A stretch of DNA of 64,000 bases from Paracrocinitomix sp039939375 (GCA_039939375.1 JBDVJO010000007.1:124001-188000); one strand, 5' to 3'. Shown: positions 7,939-17,657, counted from the first letter of the stretch. Notes: generated by a model from the sequence alone, not told the origin. Translations and numbers: made by a program.

Positions 7939-10260
7939 TTAATCAGCTGTTCTGCATTGCTCGCAGAACAACTCTGCTATCTCTGGTATATCTAGGGCTC
8001 TTACCCCCATTTGGTTCCACCGGAACAAATCACAAAACTCATCAGGATGAGCATTTGCTAAACTTTTGAAAACATTTCTAATTTTCTTCCATTCTTTCTT
8101 ATTGTTGAATTGCCCTAAGAAGTAGCCCAGCTTTAAATATTGTTTATACAATTTTGGCAATTGCCCGGGGCGTTTTGCGAATTTAGAAAGTAGAATATAG
8201 GGTTCTGTAGTATACCCCCAATCAATTAGGTATTGGCAGATGAAATAAGTTTGCTTCAGATTAAACTTCTTTTTTAGCGTAGTTTGAAGTAAGATGGGCG
8301 CTACCATTTGATCAGAATAACGGTAATTTTGAACACCTGAAATCAACTCTAGGCATTCAATCCAAGCCTTTTGTCTTTTACCTCTTATTTCTGGAAAAAT
8401 CTCTCCAAAATCATCAATTGAAATACTTTCATTTCCATTAAAAATATTAAACATGAGGCGGTATTCTAGAAACTCTGCCGAAGTTGGAATAGCTCCATTC
8501 TCAACTAATCCGTTCAATACATCAAGATCAACCTGATCATCTTCTACATTTAATCTAAAAATGAAATCGTACCAATGTAATTTTCCAAAACTTTTATCGT
8601 CAGGTATATTCAATGCTAAAAGCGAATCTTTTTGATTTATTTCACCAGCAATCGTTCTATGTGCCAGCACTTCATACAAAGAGGTTCCTTCCCTGTAATT
8701 TTGTTCATTGATCAAATCTTGCAAGCGGCGCACAGATAATCCGTATCCACCTTCTCGCAACGGAATCACATCTTCAAAGGTGATTCGTACTTGAGAATAA
8801 CGAGAATCATCCAAAATATTTGACACTGCAACTTGTGATTTATTCAAATTAGCATATCGTCTTAAACTATCTTCTGACATAGTCAGCGCTTCATTCATCC
8901 CTAGTGACACCATTCCTGTTCTGAAGTCATCAAAGTTTTCATAAAACTCACTTTTCATTTCAAGTTCAGGGTAATATCTCTTTAGGTATTCTTTGATAAT
9001 AGCACCTCTTCTCTTAAATAACAACTGATTTCCTTCTTCAGTTCCTTCAATAGATGCAACACCATTAAAATAGATGGTTTTAATTTCATAATTCTGTTCA
9101 ACTAAACTATCTAAGGTGTTTATGAGTGGAATAAAAATGCTGGTATCTTCATTGGTTTGGCCACTTTCATATGGGATTTTTACTTCTAGTGAATCTGAGA
9201 TAATGATATTCTTGCCTAAAATTTGAGGTTTCGGAATTTGAAAGTACTCTTGCGGCATTAAAAAATCTGGATTCACGTAGATGGTCATTCCGTGCATGCA
9301 AGGCTTGAATCTTTTTACCAAATTGAAGTCTACTTGGTAAAAAGTATCTGCGAAGGCTGGTTTTTGACCTACATATATCTTCACCAAATTAGGAGATGGA
9401 TGCAAGTCTTTACTCAAACTAGCTTTATTTACGTATCCGATATAATAACCATCATAGTACAAGGAATTGTGGAAGCTTGGATTACCTGAACAATCAAATT
9501 GCTCTTGATGAATAACATCTACCGTTATGATTCCTCTAGCTCTAAATATTTTCTTGAGGTTGTTCTTTTTTCCACCAATGATATTAGAATTTACGTAATA
9601 GACAGAATCATTTGAGATATCATACCAACCCATGTGTGCTTGATCTTTCAATATTTTTTTCTGAACTCTTCTACAGTTCAAACATTCACGCTTTTCCTTT
9701 ACATATAAATCATCACCTTTTTGAAAGTCATAACCTTCAACAAATGGTTTTGATGCCAACACTTGACAACAGAACAGCATACCATCTTTTACCACATAGG
9801 TATGTGACACTCCTGTATAATCACCATTCACCATGTTTTTATAATGCCCAGTTGATTTTTTCCAGGTAGAGACAACTTCTTTCGCCAATTTCTCATAGGT
9901 TAGTCTTCCTTTAGACTTGTTGATTTTTTGTTGCAATGGTAACAACTGAATGTTCTCGCCTACTTTTGAGTGAGAGCCACCATAAAACTTTACACGATCA
10001 AAGGGCGAATTTTTGTACTTGCTTTTTTGAGCATGCGATAATACATTTTCTTTCGCCATGTAATCACAATGATCTTGGCTTGCTTTATCCAATGAAGGAT
10101 CAGTAACAAGGGTATCTACCCGATTTCTTACTCTCAGTTTATTGACTTCTTTTAAAACATATTTATTGAACAGGTCTACATCAAAATTGGTAGAATCCAC
10201 CAACTCTTGCGCCGATAAAGAAATCGGTAAAAAGATTAATATGTAGAGCAGTATTCTCAT
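7939..10260 (-). CDS. Secreted CAP-domain protein with a C-terminal OmpA-like segment
   Basis: 773 residues with a signal peptide (MRILLYILIFLPISLSAQ). Residues about 28-170 form a CAP/SCP domain (NKLRVRNRVDTLVTDPSLDKAS, HCDYMAKENVLSH, GENIQLLP, HYKNMVNGDYTGVSH). The CxxC pair in RECLNCRR follows at about 195. Residues about 355-495 resemble an OmpA-type peptidoglycan-binding domain: IYFNGVASIEGTEEGNQLLF with KRRGAIIKEYLKRYYP correspond to the GHTD...N..LS..RA..V..YL pattern, and YSQVRITFED to its last strand. The remaining 280 residues are not recognised. The start overlaps the stop of the upstream gene by 4 bp (ATGA), so it is the last gene of the operon. A cell-wall-associated role is inferred. 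Confidence 0.75.
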   Translation of the reverse strand: MRILLYILIFLPISLSAQELVDSTNFDVDLFNKYVLKEVNKLRVRNRVDTLVTDPSLDKASQDHCDYMAKENVLSHAQKSKYKNSPFDRVKFYGGSHSKVGENIQLLPLQQKINKSKGRLTYEKLAKEVVSTWKKSTGHYKNMVNGDYTGVSHTYVVKDGMLFCCQVLASKPFVEGYDFQKGDDLYVKEKRECLNCRRVQKKILKDQAHMGWYDISNDSVYYVNSNIIGGKKNNLKKIFRARGIITVDVIHQEQFDCSGNPSFHNSLYYDGYYIGYVNKASLSKDLHPSPNLVKIYVGQKPAFADTFYQVDFNLVKRFKPCMHGMTIYVNPDFLMPQEYFQIPKPQILGKNIIISDSLEVKIPYESGQTNEDTSIFIPLINTLDSLVEQNYEIKTIYFNGVASIEGTEEGNQLLFKRRGAIIKEYLKRYYPELEMKSEFYENFDDFRTGMVSLGMNEALTMSEDSLRRYANLNKSQVAVSNILDDSRYSQVRITFEDVIPLREGGYGLSVRRLQDLINEQNYREGTSLYEVLAHRTIAGEINQKDSLLALNIPDDKSFGKLHWYDFIFRLNVEDDQVDLDVLNGLVENGAIPTSAEFLEYRLMFNIFNGNESISIDDFGEIFPEIRGKRQKAWIECLELISGVQNYRYSDQMVAPILLQTTLKKKFNLKQTYFICQYLIDWGYTTEPYILLSKFAKRPGQLPKLYKQYLKLGYFLGQFNNKKEWKKIRNVFKSLANAHPDEFCDLFRWNQMGVRALDIPEIAELFCEQCRTAD

Positions 10261-10739
10261 CTAATCACTAAAACGTCTTTATGCCATGAATTACTGACGG
10301 TTGTTCTCCATTTGGTGTCTAAATCGCCCACCTTGTCAATCAGGTTGTTATAAACAGTGGTTTGACCGGTAATCAAGTCCTTTTTCATTAAGTCTTTAAA
10401 ATGTCCCATCCCGATTAAATGAATATCGGTAGCTTCATCTTCATAAGCGATATTCATTCGGTTAAAAAAATCTATGTTTAATTGATCTCCTAAATCTTTC
10501 ACCTTTCTAGTTAAAGAGTCAATTGAACAGCCAGAGGTTGGACTTTTTGATTCATCTGCCCCTACCATTAAGAAATAATCAAATTCAATTTTACAGTCGC
10601 CATATAATTCATTGCCATGTGATGCCCACTTTGAAATGAAATCTTTCATCTCAGTTGAAATTACGTTCTTTTCATCATCAGTTAGTTTTCTGTCTGCCTG
10701 ATAAATCCAAAGTCTTGAGTGTGGTGCTAAATTCAACAT
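10257..10739 (-). CDS. Conserved cytosolic protein of unknown function
   Basis: 160 residues, no signal peptide. Conserved-looking pieces are RLWIYQADRKLTDDEKN, FISKWASHGNELYGDCKIEFD, GCSIDSLTRKVKDLG and FNRMNIAYED. I recognise this as a small family widespread in Bacteroidota that databases often label ABC transporter ATPase. No Walker A or B motif is present, so that label is unsupported by sequence. The gene overlaps the Ppx gene by one base (TAATG) upstream and the CAP gene by four bases downstream, so translation is probably coupled. Confidence 0.8.
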   Translation of the reverse strand: MLNLAPHSRLWIYQADRKLTDDEKNVISTEMKDFISKWASHGNELYGDCKIEFDYFLMVGADESKSPTSGCSIDSLTRKVKDLGDQLNIDFFNRMNIAYEDEATDIHLIGMGHFKDLMKKDLITGQTTVYNNLIDKVGDLDTKWRTTVSNSWHKDVLVIR

Positions 10740-11632
10740 TACATTAATTGTATTACCCCTTCCTTCATTGCAAAGGGAGATATAGTGAGTGTTTTTATAT
10801 TTAATTTTTCAATGATCCATTTGATTTTGATAGCAGCAATGGGTGCCATCTTTTTTCGAATTGGAATGATGAATGGATTTTTCATGCGTTCTTCTAAAGA
10901 TGAGAAAATCATGTCATCCAGAATCTTTAATAGAAGTTGTGCATTCATATCTTCGAAGTTATCTTCTGGATATTCGCGCTGATTCATTACTGCATAAAAA
11001 GTTTCAAAAGAACCGCTTGCCCCAATCAAAATTGAAGCATCAATCGCGTCAAAAAATCCAGCTGTTTTTTCTTCTAAGTAATCTACGACCTTTTTTACAT
11101 CTTCTTTAGTGTAAGGGTCTGAAAATTCAAACTTTTGATAAATTCTTGCTGTTCCAATATTGAAGCTATGCGCTTTTAGCACTTCCTGTTGATTGGCATA
11201 AATGAATTCAGTTGACCCTCCACCGATATCCATTATGACCGCAGGCAAGTTAAATGGATAGCCTATTTTTACGCCTTGATGAATAAGTGCAGCTTCTCTA
11301 TCTCCTGAAATAACCTCAACTTCTAAATCCAAGTCGTTTCTGAGGATCTCTAAAAATTCGCTTTGATTTTTAGCATCTCTGATGGCTGAAGTAGCAAAGG
11401 CTTTGGTTTTATCTACTCCTAATTCTTTACATTTCTGCAAAAACCGTTTTAGTGTTTCTACACCTCTTTGCATAGCATCATCAGCAATAAAACCATCATT
11501 GATTCCGCCTAATCCTAGGCCTACACCTTCTTTAGTTGAATGGATTTTTTCAAACTTACCATCCTCCTTATCTACAATCAATAAATTGAATGTATTCGTT
11601 CCAAGATCTATGATGCCTAATCGTTTTTTCAA
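10739..11632 (-). CDS. Ppx/GppA family phosphatase
   Basis: 297 residues of the sugar kinase/actin fold. GIIDLGTNTFNLLI is the first phosphate loop, ATSAIRDAKN and EVISGDREAALIH are typical, and MDIGGGSTEFIY is the second phosphate loop. The family hydrolyses polyphosphate or the 5' phosphate of pppGpp. This is the short, two-domain form common in Bacteroidota; E. coli Ppx and GppA have about 500 residues. The start codon is TTG, since no ATG or GTG precedes the first motif. It begins 1 bp after the permease gene ends, so it belongs to the exporter operon. Confidence 0.9.
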   Translation of the reverse strand: MKKRLGIIDLGTNTFNLLIVDKEDGKFEKIHSTKEGVGLGLGGINDGFIADDAMQRGVETLKRFLQKCKELGVDKTKAFATSAIRDAKNQSEFLEILRNDLDLEVEVISGDREAALIHQGVKIGYPFNLPAVIMDIGGGSTEFIYANQQEVLKAHSFNIGTARIYQKFEFSDPYTKEDVKKVVDYLEEKTAGFFDAIDASILIGASGSFETFYAVMNQREYPEDNFEDMNAQLLLKILDDMIFSSLEERMKNPFIIPIRKKMAPIAAIKIKWIIEKLNIKTLTISPFAMKEGVIQLM

Positions 11633-11633
11633 C

Positions 11634-12959
11634 TTAGTGTTTTATCCATTTAATTATTTCTTTCCATGAGGCTTTTTTACCATAAAGTAAGATCCCTACT
11701 CTGTATACTTTTCCTGCTAAATAGGTGGTCAGAATAAAAGTTCCGGCTAATAAGATTAAAGAAATGACCACTTCCCAAATTCCGACTGTTCCGGTAGCCA
11801 CTCTTTGCAACATAATTATAGGAGATGAGAAAGGAATTTGTGATCCCCAAACCGCTGCGGCTCCGTCCGCATTTCCAATAATACTAAATGACAAAAAGTA
11901 AACGAACATTAATGGAATTAAAACTGGAATCATTAATTGCTGTGTATCTGCCTCTGAATCTGAAGCTGCCCCAACAATAGCGAACAAGCTTCCGTAAAGT
12001 AGGTATCCCCCAATGAAATAAACCACGAACAGCACCATTAAAACGGGCCAGTTGATGAAATTATAAATCGCTTCTTGCACGCAATTATCGGTTCCAACTG
12101 AAAGGTTTTCAACTGTGGGCGCATTTAGTCCATTTGTCATATCGGCAATCATTGCCGGATCAATTTCGCCAGCAAAAAATGGTTGGATGGCCATCATAAT
12201 GCCAACAATCAATATAAACCAAATGGCAAATTGGGTCAAACCAACGAGTCCTACAGCAATGATTTTACCCATCATTAACTGGAAAGGCTTAACCGAAGAA
12301 ACTATAATTTCAACGACCCGACTTGTTTTTTCTTCTAGCACGGAGCGCATCAGTAATCCGCCGTAAACAATTAAGAATAAGAAAATGGCAAACGAGAACC
12401 CCATTCCAACTGCTTGGGCTACATCTTGAACTTCACAGTCATCAAAATCTTGCCCTTTTAAATCAGAAACTTTAAAACTATAGGTTTGTCTTATTTTATG
12501 GTATTTCTCAAGTGGGATTCCTTCATCCAATGCATAATACTCTTCAAGTCTTGACTCTAATTTTTTGGCAAGAAAGCTTTTCGTTTTTTCAGAAGGTTTC
12601 TCTCTGGCCGCAGCATTAATGGTTCTGTTGGTTATAACGTCAGGATCTATTGCAATGAGCATGTCATATTCCTGATATTTTGAAGCAGATTCAAAGTCTT
12701 CAATCAACACCAACTCTTCTGTAAAGTAAAAGGTTGCTGGTGGTTTTTCATTTGCTCCAATAAACACTTTTGCTTCGCACAACCCGCGCGGATCGGCTAC
12801 TAATACTTTTAAGTGTTTTTGCTCTTTCATTCCTATCCACATTCCAAAAAATGCGAGTCCACCAATTAACAATGGAATCAAAAATGAAAGAATGATAAAT
12901 GATTTGGTTTTAACTCTACTTGAGTATTCTCTACCTATGATTAAGCCAATCTTACTCAC
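11634..12959 (-). CDS. ABC-2 type exporter permease, NatB-like
   Basis: 441 residues from a GTG at 12959. It has a membrane segment near the N-terminus (KSFIILSFLIPLLIGGLAFF), an extracytoplasmic domain of about 150 residues and a cluster of five to six C-terminal membrane segments. The conserved loop MRSVLEEKTSRVVEIIVSSV is typical of ABC-2 permeases. A longer frame starts at 13016, but it would overlap the ATPase gene by 65 bp. The GTG has GGAGG five bases upstream and overlaps the ATPase stop as GTGAGTAA, so it is preferred. It pairs with the ATPase; the exported substrate is unknown. Confidence 0.88.
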   Translation of the reverse strand: MSKIGLIIGREYSSRVKTKSFIILSFLIPLLIGGLAFFGMWIGMKEQKHLKVLVADPRGLCEAKVFIGANEKPPATFYFTEELVLIEDFESASKYQEYDMLIAIDPDVITNRTINAAAREKPSEKTKSFLAKKLESRLEEYYALDEGIPLEKYHKIRQTYSFKVSDLKGQDFDDCEVQDVAQAVGMGFSFAIFLFLIVYGGLLMRSVLEEKTSRVVEIIVSSVKPFQLMMGKIIAVGLVGLTQFAIWFILIVGIMMAIQPFFAGEIDPAMIADMTNGLNAPTVENLSVGTDNCVQEAIYNFINWPVLMVLFVVYFIGGYLLYGSLFAIVGAASDSEADTQQLMIPVLIPLMFVYFLSFSIIGNADGAAAVWGSQIPFSSPIIMLQRVATGTVGIWEVVISLILLAGTFILTTYLAGKVYRVGILLYGKKASWKEIIKWIKH

Positions 12960-13899
12960 CTTGACCTCCTTCCATTTCTTTTTTATCGCCTGTAACTGCT
13001 TGAATGAATATGTCATTCATAGTGGGCATAATTTCGTTAACAGATTCTATATCAACAACCGGCATTACCGTTTTTAGGAGGTCGTTGAGCGAGTTATCTT
13101 TTAACAGTTTGACGTGCGCTACTGCAGTGTTTTCGTCTAATTGCTCAGAATGTTCTAAAGAAAAATCAGCAAAAAGAGCGTTAGCAAAACCGAACATCAT
13201 TCCTTTAAATTGCACGGCATAGGTATGTGATCTGTAATTTGTTTTCACCTCTCTAAGTGGTCCGTCTACGATTACTTTAGCCTTATTAATTAAAGCGATA
13301 GAATCACATATCTCCTCAACTGAATTCATGTTGTGCGTAGACAACATGATAGAGGTTCCGTTCTTTTTTAATCGGAGAATTTCTTGCTTGATTAGTTCAG
13401 TATTAATCGGATCAAAACCTGAAAAAGGTTCATCTAATATCAATAGCTTAGGTTCATGTAAAACGGTAGTAATGAACTGAATTTTTTGAGCCATTCCTTT
13501 AGAAAGCTCTTCTACTTTTTTATCGTACCATGAAGTAATATCAAATTTCTCAAACCATTCATCTAGCCTCTTTTTAGCTTCTTGCTTGGTCAATCCTTTT
13601 AATCGAGCAAAATACATTGCTTGATCTTTCACTTTCATTTTCTTGTAAAGACCTCTTTCTTCAGGAAGGTATCCGATCGCTTCAATATCAGACCGTTTGA
13701 TCTCTCTACCTTCAAGGAAAATCTTCCCAGCATCAGGACCAGTAATTTGATTAATGATTCTAATCAGACTTGTTTTACCAGCACCATTTGGTCCTAGCAA
13801 GCCAAAAATCTCTCCTTTTTTGGTAGATATTGAAATATCGTCTAGCGCTTTATGCCCTGCATATTGCTTTACAATATTTTCTACCCGCAACATTTCCAT
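12952..13899 (-). CDS. ABC exporter ATPase, NatA-like
   Basis: 315 residues. Walker A is GLLGPNGAGKTS, the signature is LSKGMAQKIQ, Walker B is LLILDEPFSGFDP and the switch histidine is in STHNM. A C-terminal extension of about 100 residues follows, as in NatA and other ABC-2 exporter ATPases. The gene is first in an operon with the permease, Ppx, a small protein and the CAP protein. A second ATG at 13893 (MLRVENIVKQY) is an equally good start. It is not placed with gldFG, and its C-terminus does not prompt me to call it GldA. Confidence 0.9.
   Translation of the reverse strand: MEMLRVENIVKQYAGHKALDDISISTKKGEIFGLLGPNGAGKTSLIRIINQITGPDAGKIFLEGREIKRSDIEAIGYLPEERGLYKKMKVKDQAMYFARLKGLTKQEAKKRLDEWFEKFDITSWYDKKVEELSKGMAQKIQFITTVLHEPKLLILDEPFSGFDPINTELIKQEILRLKKNGTSIMLSTHNMNSVEEICDSIALINKAKVIVDGPLREVKTNYRSHTYAVQFKGMMFGFANALFADFSLEHSEQLDENTAVAHVKLLKDNSLNDLLKTVMPVVDIESVNEIMPTMNDIFIQAVTGDKKEMEGGQGE
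12965..12969 (-). promoter_or_regulatory. Ribosome-binding site that decides the permease start
   Basis: GGAGG on the minus strand, five bases before the GTG at 12959. Such strong Shine-Dalgarno sites are uncommon in Bacteroidota, which supports the GTG as the true start over the longer frame. Confidence 0.7.
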
Positions 13900-14179
13900 A
13901 GCAGCAATGAATTTAACTTATAAAGTTATAGGTAAAAGGGTACGAAAAAGTAACAGATGAAATGAGTTGTCCACATCATTTGTTTGAAATGGAGTTTAGA
14001 AAATCAGATTTAAAAAGCTGGAATAGAATTTATTTCAATGGATAAAAAAACCACACACAAGCTTGAGAAACTAGAAAATCAGAAGTAATTGTCGTAAATA
14101 TGAATAGATTGGTCTAAAAATGGCGAATTGAGTTTTACCAGACTGGGTGACTTTAATATATATTTTCTATCTTTCAAGC

Positions 14180-14692
14180 GTGAAAATCAGAAAAGCTCAT
14201 AGTATTGATAGGGACTGCATTGCAGATATCTATGAAGAGGTAGCTGGTAAAGTTCAAGGAATTACCAGAAGGCCGGAGGAAATTACTGATACATACATTT
14301 TTTCACTTTTGAATAAACCTGAAGAAGATTGTGTTTTTCTTGTCGTAGAAGATGACAATGAAGACGTTGTGGGTTTTGGACATGCTGAAAAAAGTAATCT
14401 TGCAGCTTATAGTCACATTTTAAATAATTTCACAATTGTTGTTTCACCAGACGCACAAAAAGGCGGTATTGGTAGAGGAATCTTCATGGGGTTTTTAGAG
14501 CACATTTTTAATGAACGTCCGGATATTTCTCGTTTAGAGATGGAAGTACAATATGATGAAGACCGTATCAAACTCTTTGAAGCCGTTGGGTTTAATTCTG
14601 AAGCAGTTATAAAAGGAAGAGTAAAAGGCATAGACGGAAAATATCACGACCAAGTCTTAATGGCTTGGATTAATCCAAACTTTAAAGCTTAA
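14180..14692 (+). CDS. GNAT family N-acetyltransferase
   Basis: About 170 residues. VKIRKAHSIDRDCIADIYEE is a usual GNAT opening. The acetyl-CoA loop is VVSPDAQKGGIGRGIFMGFLE (V..xxQkxGiGrgl form), followed by LEMEVQYDEDRIKLFEAVGF. It transfers acetyl from acetyl-CoA to an unknown amine or protein substrate in the cytoplasm. A GTG at 14147 would add 11 residues (MTLIYIFYLSS) that look like translated promoter DNA, so the GTG at 14180 is preferred; neither is certain. The stop overlaps the next ATG by one base. Confidence 0.85.
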   Translation: MKIRKAHSIDRDCIADIYEEVAGKVQGITRRPEEITDTYIFSLLNKPEEDCVFLVVEDDNEDVVGFGHAEKSNLAAYSHILNNFTIVVSPDAQKGGIGRGIFMGFLEHIFNERPDISRLEMEVQYDEDRIKLFEAVGFNSEAVIKGRVKGIDGKYHDQVLMAWINPNFKA

Positions 14693-15156
14693 TGGGTTTT
14701 ATCATAATCCTAGTAACCTCTGCTCTTTTCGCTTTGGTTCAAATTTTCAAAACAAAAAACATTTTCGCCCGAGTATTGAATGCCGTTTTTGCCATTTCAA
14801 TTGGGCTTTGTATTGTGAAAAACCCGGTAATCGCTATTGATGGATATTACCTTTTAGGTATGGCGGGACTTTTAACTATATTCTATGTCATCCACAATGA
14901 AGAATTTGCTTTGCAAAAGCGCATCATTTTAGGGGTTATGGCGTTGATTCATTTATTGGCAATAGGCGCTTTTGTAATGCATTGGCCTTCAAAAATGTAT
15001 TTTTTCTTACTAGGCATAGTTCCGTTACTACTTTTCCTTTACACTTTAATTAAAGACGTGAAGAGTTATAAGGATGAGATTGGATTCATGACCGTAATGT
15101 CTGCAGTTGGGCTTGTGAATTTTATTTCTGTCTTAATGATGTTACTCGCAGACTAA
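14692..15156 (+). CDS. Small integral membrane protein of unknown function
   Basis: 154 residues, with five likely membrane segments covering most of the chain (MGFIIILVTSALFALVQIF; VLNAVFAISIGLCIV; YYLLGMAGLLTIFYVI; ILGVMALIHLLAIGAFVM; MYFFLLGIVPLLLFLYTLI; MTVMSAVGLVNFISVLMML). No family was recognised. It is translationally coupled to the acetyltransferase (TAATG overlap) and followed after 50 bp by the M1 peptidase. Confidence 0.7.
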   Translation: MGFIIILVTSALFALVQIFKTKNIFARVLNAVFAISIGLCIVKNPVIAIDGYYLLGMAGLLTIFYVIHNEEFALQKRIILGVMALIHLLAIGAFVMHWPSKMYFFLLGIVPLLLFLYTLIKDVKSYKDEIGFMTVMSAVGLVNFISVLMMLLAD

Positions 15157-15206
15157 ATCTCGAAGTCATTTCGCATAGATTTTGTAGATTTATACAAAGC
15201 TTAAAA

Positions 15207-17657
15207 ATGCGATACCTCTTAGGATTACTTTTCACATTTGCCCTTTCGTTTTTTGGATATGCTCAATCTGCAGGATATACATGTGCAGAAAGACACCAAC
15301 AGCCGCACAATTTAAAAACCTCTGAATTCAAATCAGGAGATGAAATTTTCAGATCTGACACCATAGATTTGATTCATACGTCAATTTATTTAGATTTTAC
15401 TAATGATGAAAACGACACTATAAGTGGGTTTGCTGCCATAAAATTTGAAAGTTTGATAGATGTTAGCACAATATCTTTTGATTTGCAGGATTTAGATGTA
15501 GATTCAATCGTCTATCATGGAGGGCAAATTAGTTTTAGCCATAATGACACCTTATTAGTCGCTAATTTTGGAGCCACTATATCAGCCTCAACAACAGACA
15601 GTATCAGCATTTATTACAGTGGTAGCCCGAAAGAAGACCCCTCAACTTGGGGAGGCTTTTATTTTGAGCCGAATTATACCTTTAACTTAGGTGTTGCTTA
15701 CTTAAATCAGCCGCATTCTTTTGGCAGAGCCTGGCATCCTTGCTTTGACAATTTTGTTGAACGTTGCACTTACGACTTTGAAATTCTTACGGATCAAGGG
15801 GCGACAGCCTATTGCAACGGAACAAGAATATTTGAAACTAGCGTTGGAACTGATAGCCTCTTAACCCGTTGGGAAATGAATACGGAGATTCCCGCATATC
15901 TTGCCTCAGTAGCCGTTTCTGACTATGCACATGTAGAAGAGAATTACTATTCAGCTTTACAAAACACAAACATTCCATTATGGTTAGTCGCAAGACCCAG
16001 CGACACAACGAATATGAAAAATTCGTTTGCCAATTTGCAACAGGCCATTGCGCACTTTGAAGATTCGTTTGGACCGTATGTTTGGGAAAAAATCGGATAT
16101 GTTGCTGTTCCTTTTAATGCTGGCGCAGTTGAACACGCCACCAATATTGCCTATCCAGTTTTAACGATTAACGGAAATCTTCAGTTCGAAACAATAATGG
16201 CGCACGAAATTGCGCACCATTGGTGGGGAGACTGGGTGACCCCACAATCAGCTGAAGAAATGTGGATAAGCGAAGGAATTTCTACTTATTGTGAGCGTTT
16301 ATTTTTAGAAGATGTTTACGATTATGATGCTTACATGGCTGAAATGCGCACTAATCACAAGAACGTATTGCACAGAGCACACATTAGCGACAGTGGGTTT
16401 TACGCGCTAAGTGCCGTACCGTTGAAATATACTTATGACCAACATGTCTATAACAAAGGATCTGATGTGATGCACACCATGCGTTCTTACCTTGGGGATA
16501 CCGATTTTTTTGAAGCCCTAAAAGCACTACAAATTGAATTTGGTGGCGGCGCTGTATCTTCTATTGAAATGCGAGACTATTTAGTGAATCAAGGTTATGC
16601 TGCTGCAGGCGATTTTTTCAATGACTGGGTGCTTCAACCTGGATTTTCTCATTTTGCATTCGCAAATCAGTTCTCGATTCAAAATGGAAGTAATTATGAT
16701 GTCACTTTAACCTTAGATCAAAAACTAAAGGGCGCATCCAATTACCATACAAACGTTCCACTAACCTTAACTTTTATGGATGAAAACTGGAATAGCCATG
16801 AAGAGGAGATTCTGATGTCAGGGGATTATCAGCAGTTTATCTTTACTATGCCATTTGACCCAATATTTGCAGCAGTGAATATGAATGAGCGAATCAATGA
16901 TGCCATTACAGCTGAGAATTTAACCATAACCGGTCCCCAATCTTTCAATTTAAATTACACCAACCTTAAAGTAACTATTGACGGAGTCACAGATTCTGCT
17001 TTAATGCGGATTGAGCACAATTGGGTAGCGCCAGATGTTATGAATAATCCAGAAAATATCTTGATTTCAAAAGATCGGTACTGGAACATTCACGGAATAA
17101 ACCTTGAAAGTGTTTCAGGAGAGTTAAGATTTGAATACAACGGAAGAAATATTCCTACAGGAGATTTAGATAACTCACTAATGAATGACACAGGTTCTGA
17201 ACTGTTTACTGAAGATAGTTTAGTGTTGTTATATCGCCCTGACTATTATTCTGACTGGGAAGTTCATTCTGATTACACCTACGCTCCAACTGGCGCCACA
17301 GATGATAAGTTTGGATTCATGACAGCCAACTTTTTTGCACCCGGCCAATACACTTTTGGATACCGCACTTCTTCTGTAGGAATTGAAGATGAAAGTTATT
17401 TGGTTTCTAACTATGCTATTTATCCCAATCCAACCAACCAAGATGTGATGATAGATTTGACAAATTGGAAACAAGAGCCCATTCTTTTTGAATTGTACAC
17501 TTTAAATGGGCAATATGTCAAGTCAGCAACGATCTCAGGTGGGATGAACAACACCATTGATGTTCAAGAATTGGCTAGTGGCACTTACTTTATTTTATTA
17601 AAAGATAAATCAGGATTCACTAAAGGAAGTTCGCAATTGCTGATCAGAAAAAATTAA
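15207..17657 (+). CDS. Secreted M1 family metallopeptidase with T9SS type A sorting domain
   Basis: 816 residues with a signal peptide (MRYLLGLLFTFALSFFGYAQ). The M1 fold shows the substrate-binding motif as GAVEHATNIAYP in place of GAMEN. The zinc site is HEIAHHWWGDW, with the third ligand in MWISEGIST. It is predicted to be a zinc aminopeptidase. The last 80 residues (YAIYPNPTNQDVMIDL, then LYTLNGQYVKSATISGG, ASGTYFILLK) are a Por/T9SS type A sorting domain, so the enzyme should be exported and attached or released at the surface. Its TAA shares the bases TTAA with the stop of the opposing hydrolase gene. Confidence 0.93.
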   Translation: MRYLLGLLFTFALSFFGYAQSAGYTCAERHQQPHNLKTSEFKSGDEIFRSDTIDLIHTSIYLDFTNDENDTISGFAAIKFESLIDVSTISFDLQDLDVDSIVYHGGQISFSHNDTLLVANFGATISASTTDSISIYYSGSPKEDPSTWGGFYFEPNYTFNLGVAYLNQPHSFGRAWHPCFDNFVERCTYDFEILTDQGATAYCNGTRIFETSVGTDSLLTRWEMNTEIPAYLASVAVSDYAHVEENYYSALQNTNIPLWLVARPSDTTNMKNSFANLQQAIAHFEDSFGPYVWEKIGYVAVPFNAGAVEHATNIAYPVLTINGNLQFETIMAHEIAHHWWGDWVTPQSAEEMWISEGISTYCERLFLEDVYDYDAYMAEMRTNHKNVLHRAHISDSGFYALSAVPLKYTYDQHVYNKGSDVMHTMRSYLGDTDFFEALKALQIEFGGGAVSSIEMRDYLVNQGYAAAGDFFNDWVLQPGFSHFAFANQFSIQNGSNYDVTLTLDQKLKGASNYHTNVPLTLTFMDENWNSHEEEILMSGDYQQFIFTMPFDPIFAAVNMNERINDAITAENLTITGPQSFNLNYTNLKVTIDGVTDSALMRIEHNWVAPDVMNNPENILISKDRYWNIHGINLESVSGELRFEYNGRNIPTGDLDNSLMNDTGSELFTEDSLVLLYRPDYYSDWEVHSDYTYAPTGATDDKFGFMTANFFAPGQYTFGYRTSSVGIEDESYLVSNYAIYPNPTNQDVMIDLTNWKQEPILFELYTLNGQYVKSATISGGMNNTIDVQELASGTYFILLKDKSGFTKGSSQLLIRKN

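Noticed and set aside
10257..10739. ABC transporter ATPase, the label often given to this family
   Set aside because: No Walker A, Walker B or signature motif is present.
12952..13899. Calling this ATPase GldA, partner of gldFG
   Set aside because: It overlaps its own permease gene, and the permease is of NatB type; no sequence feature ties it to GldFG.
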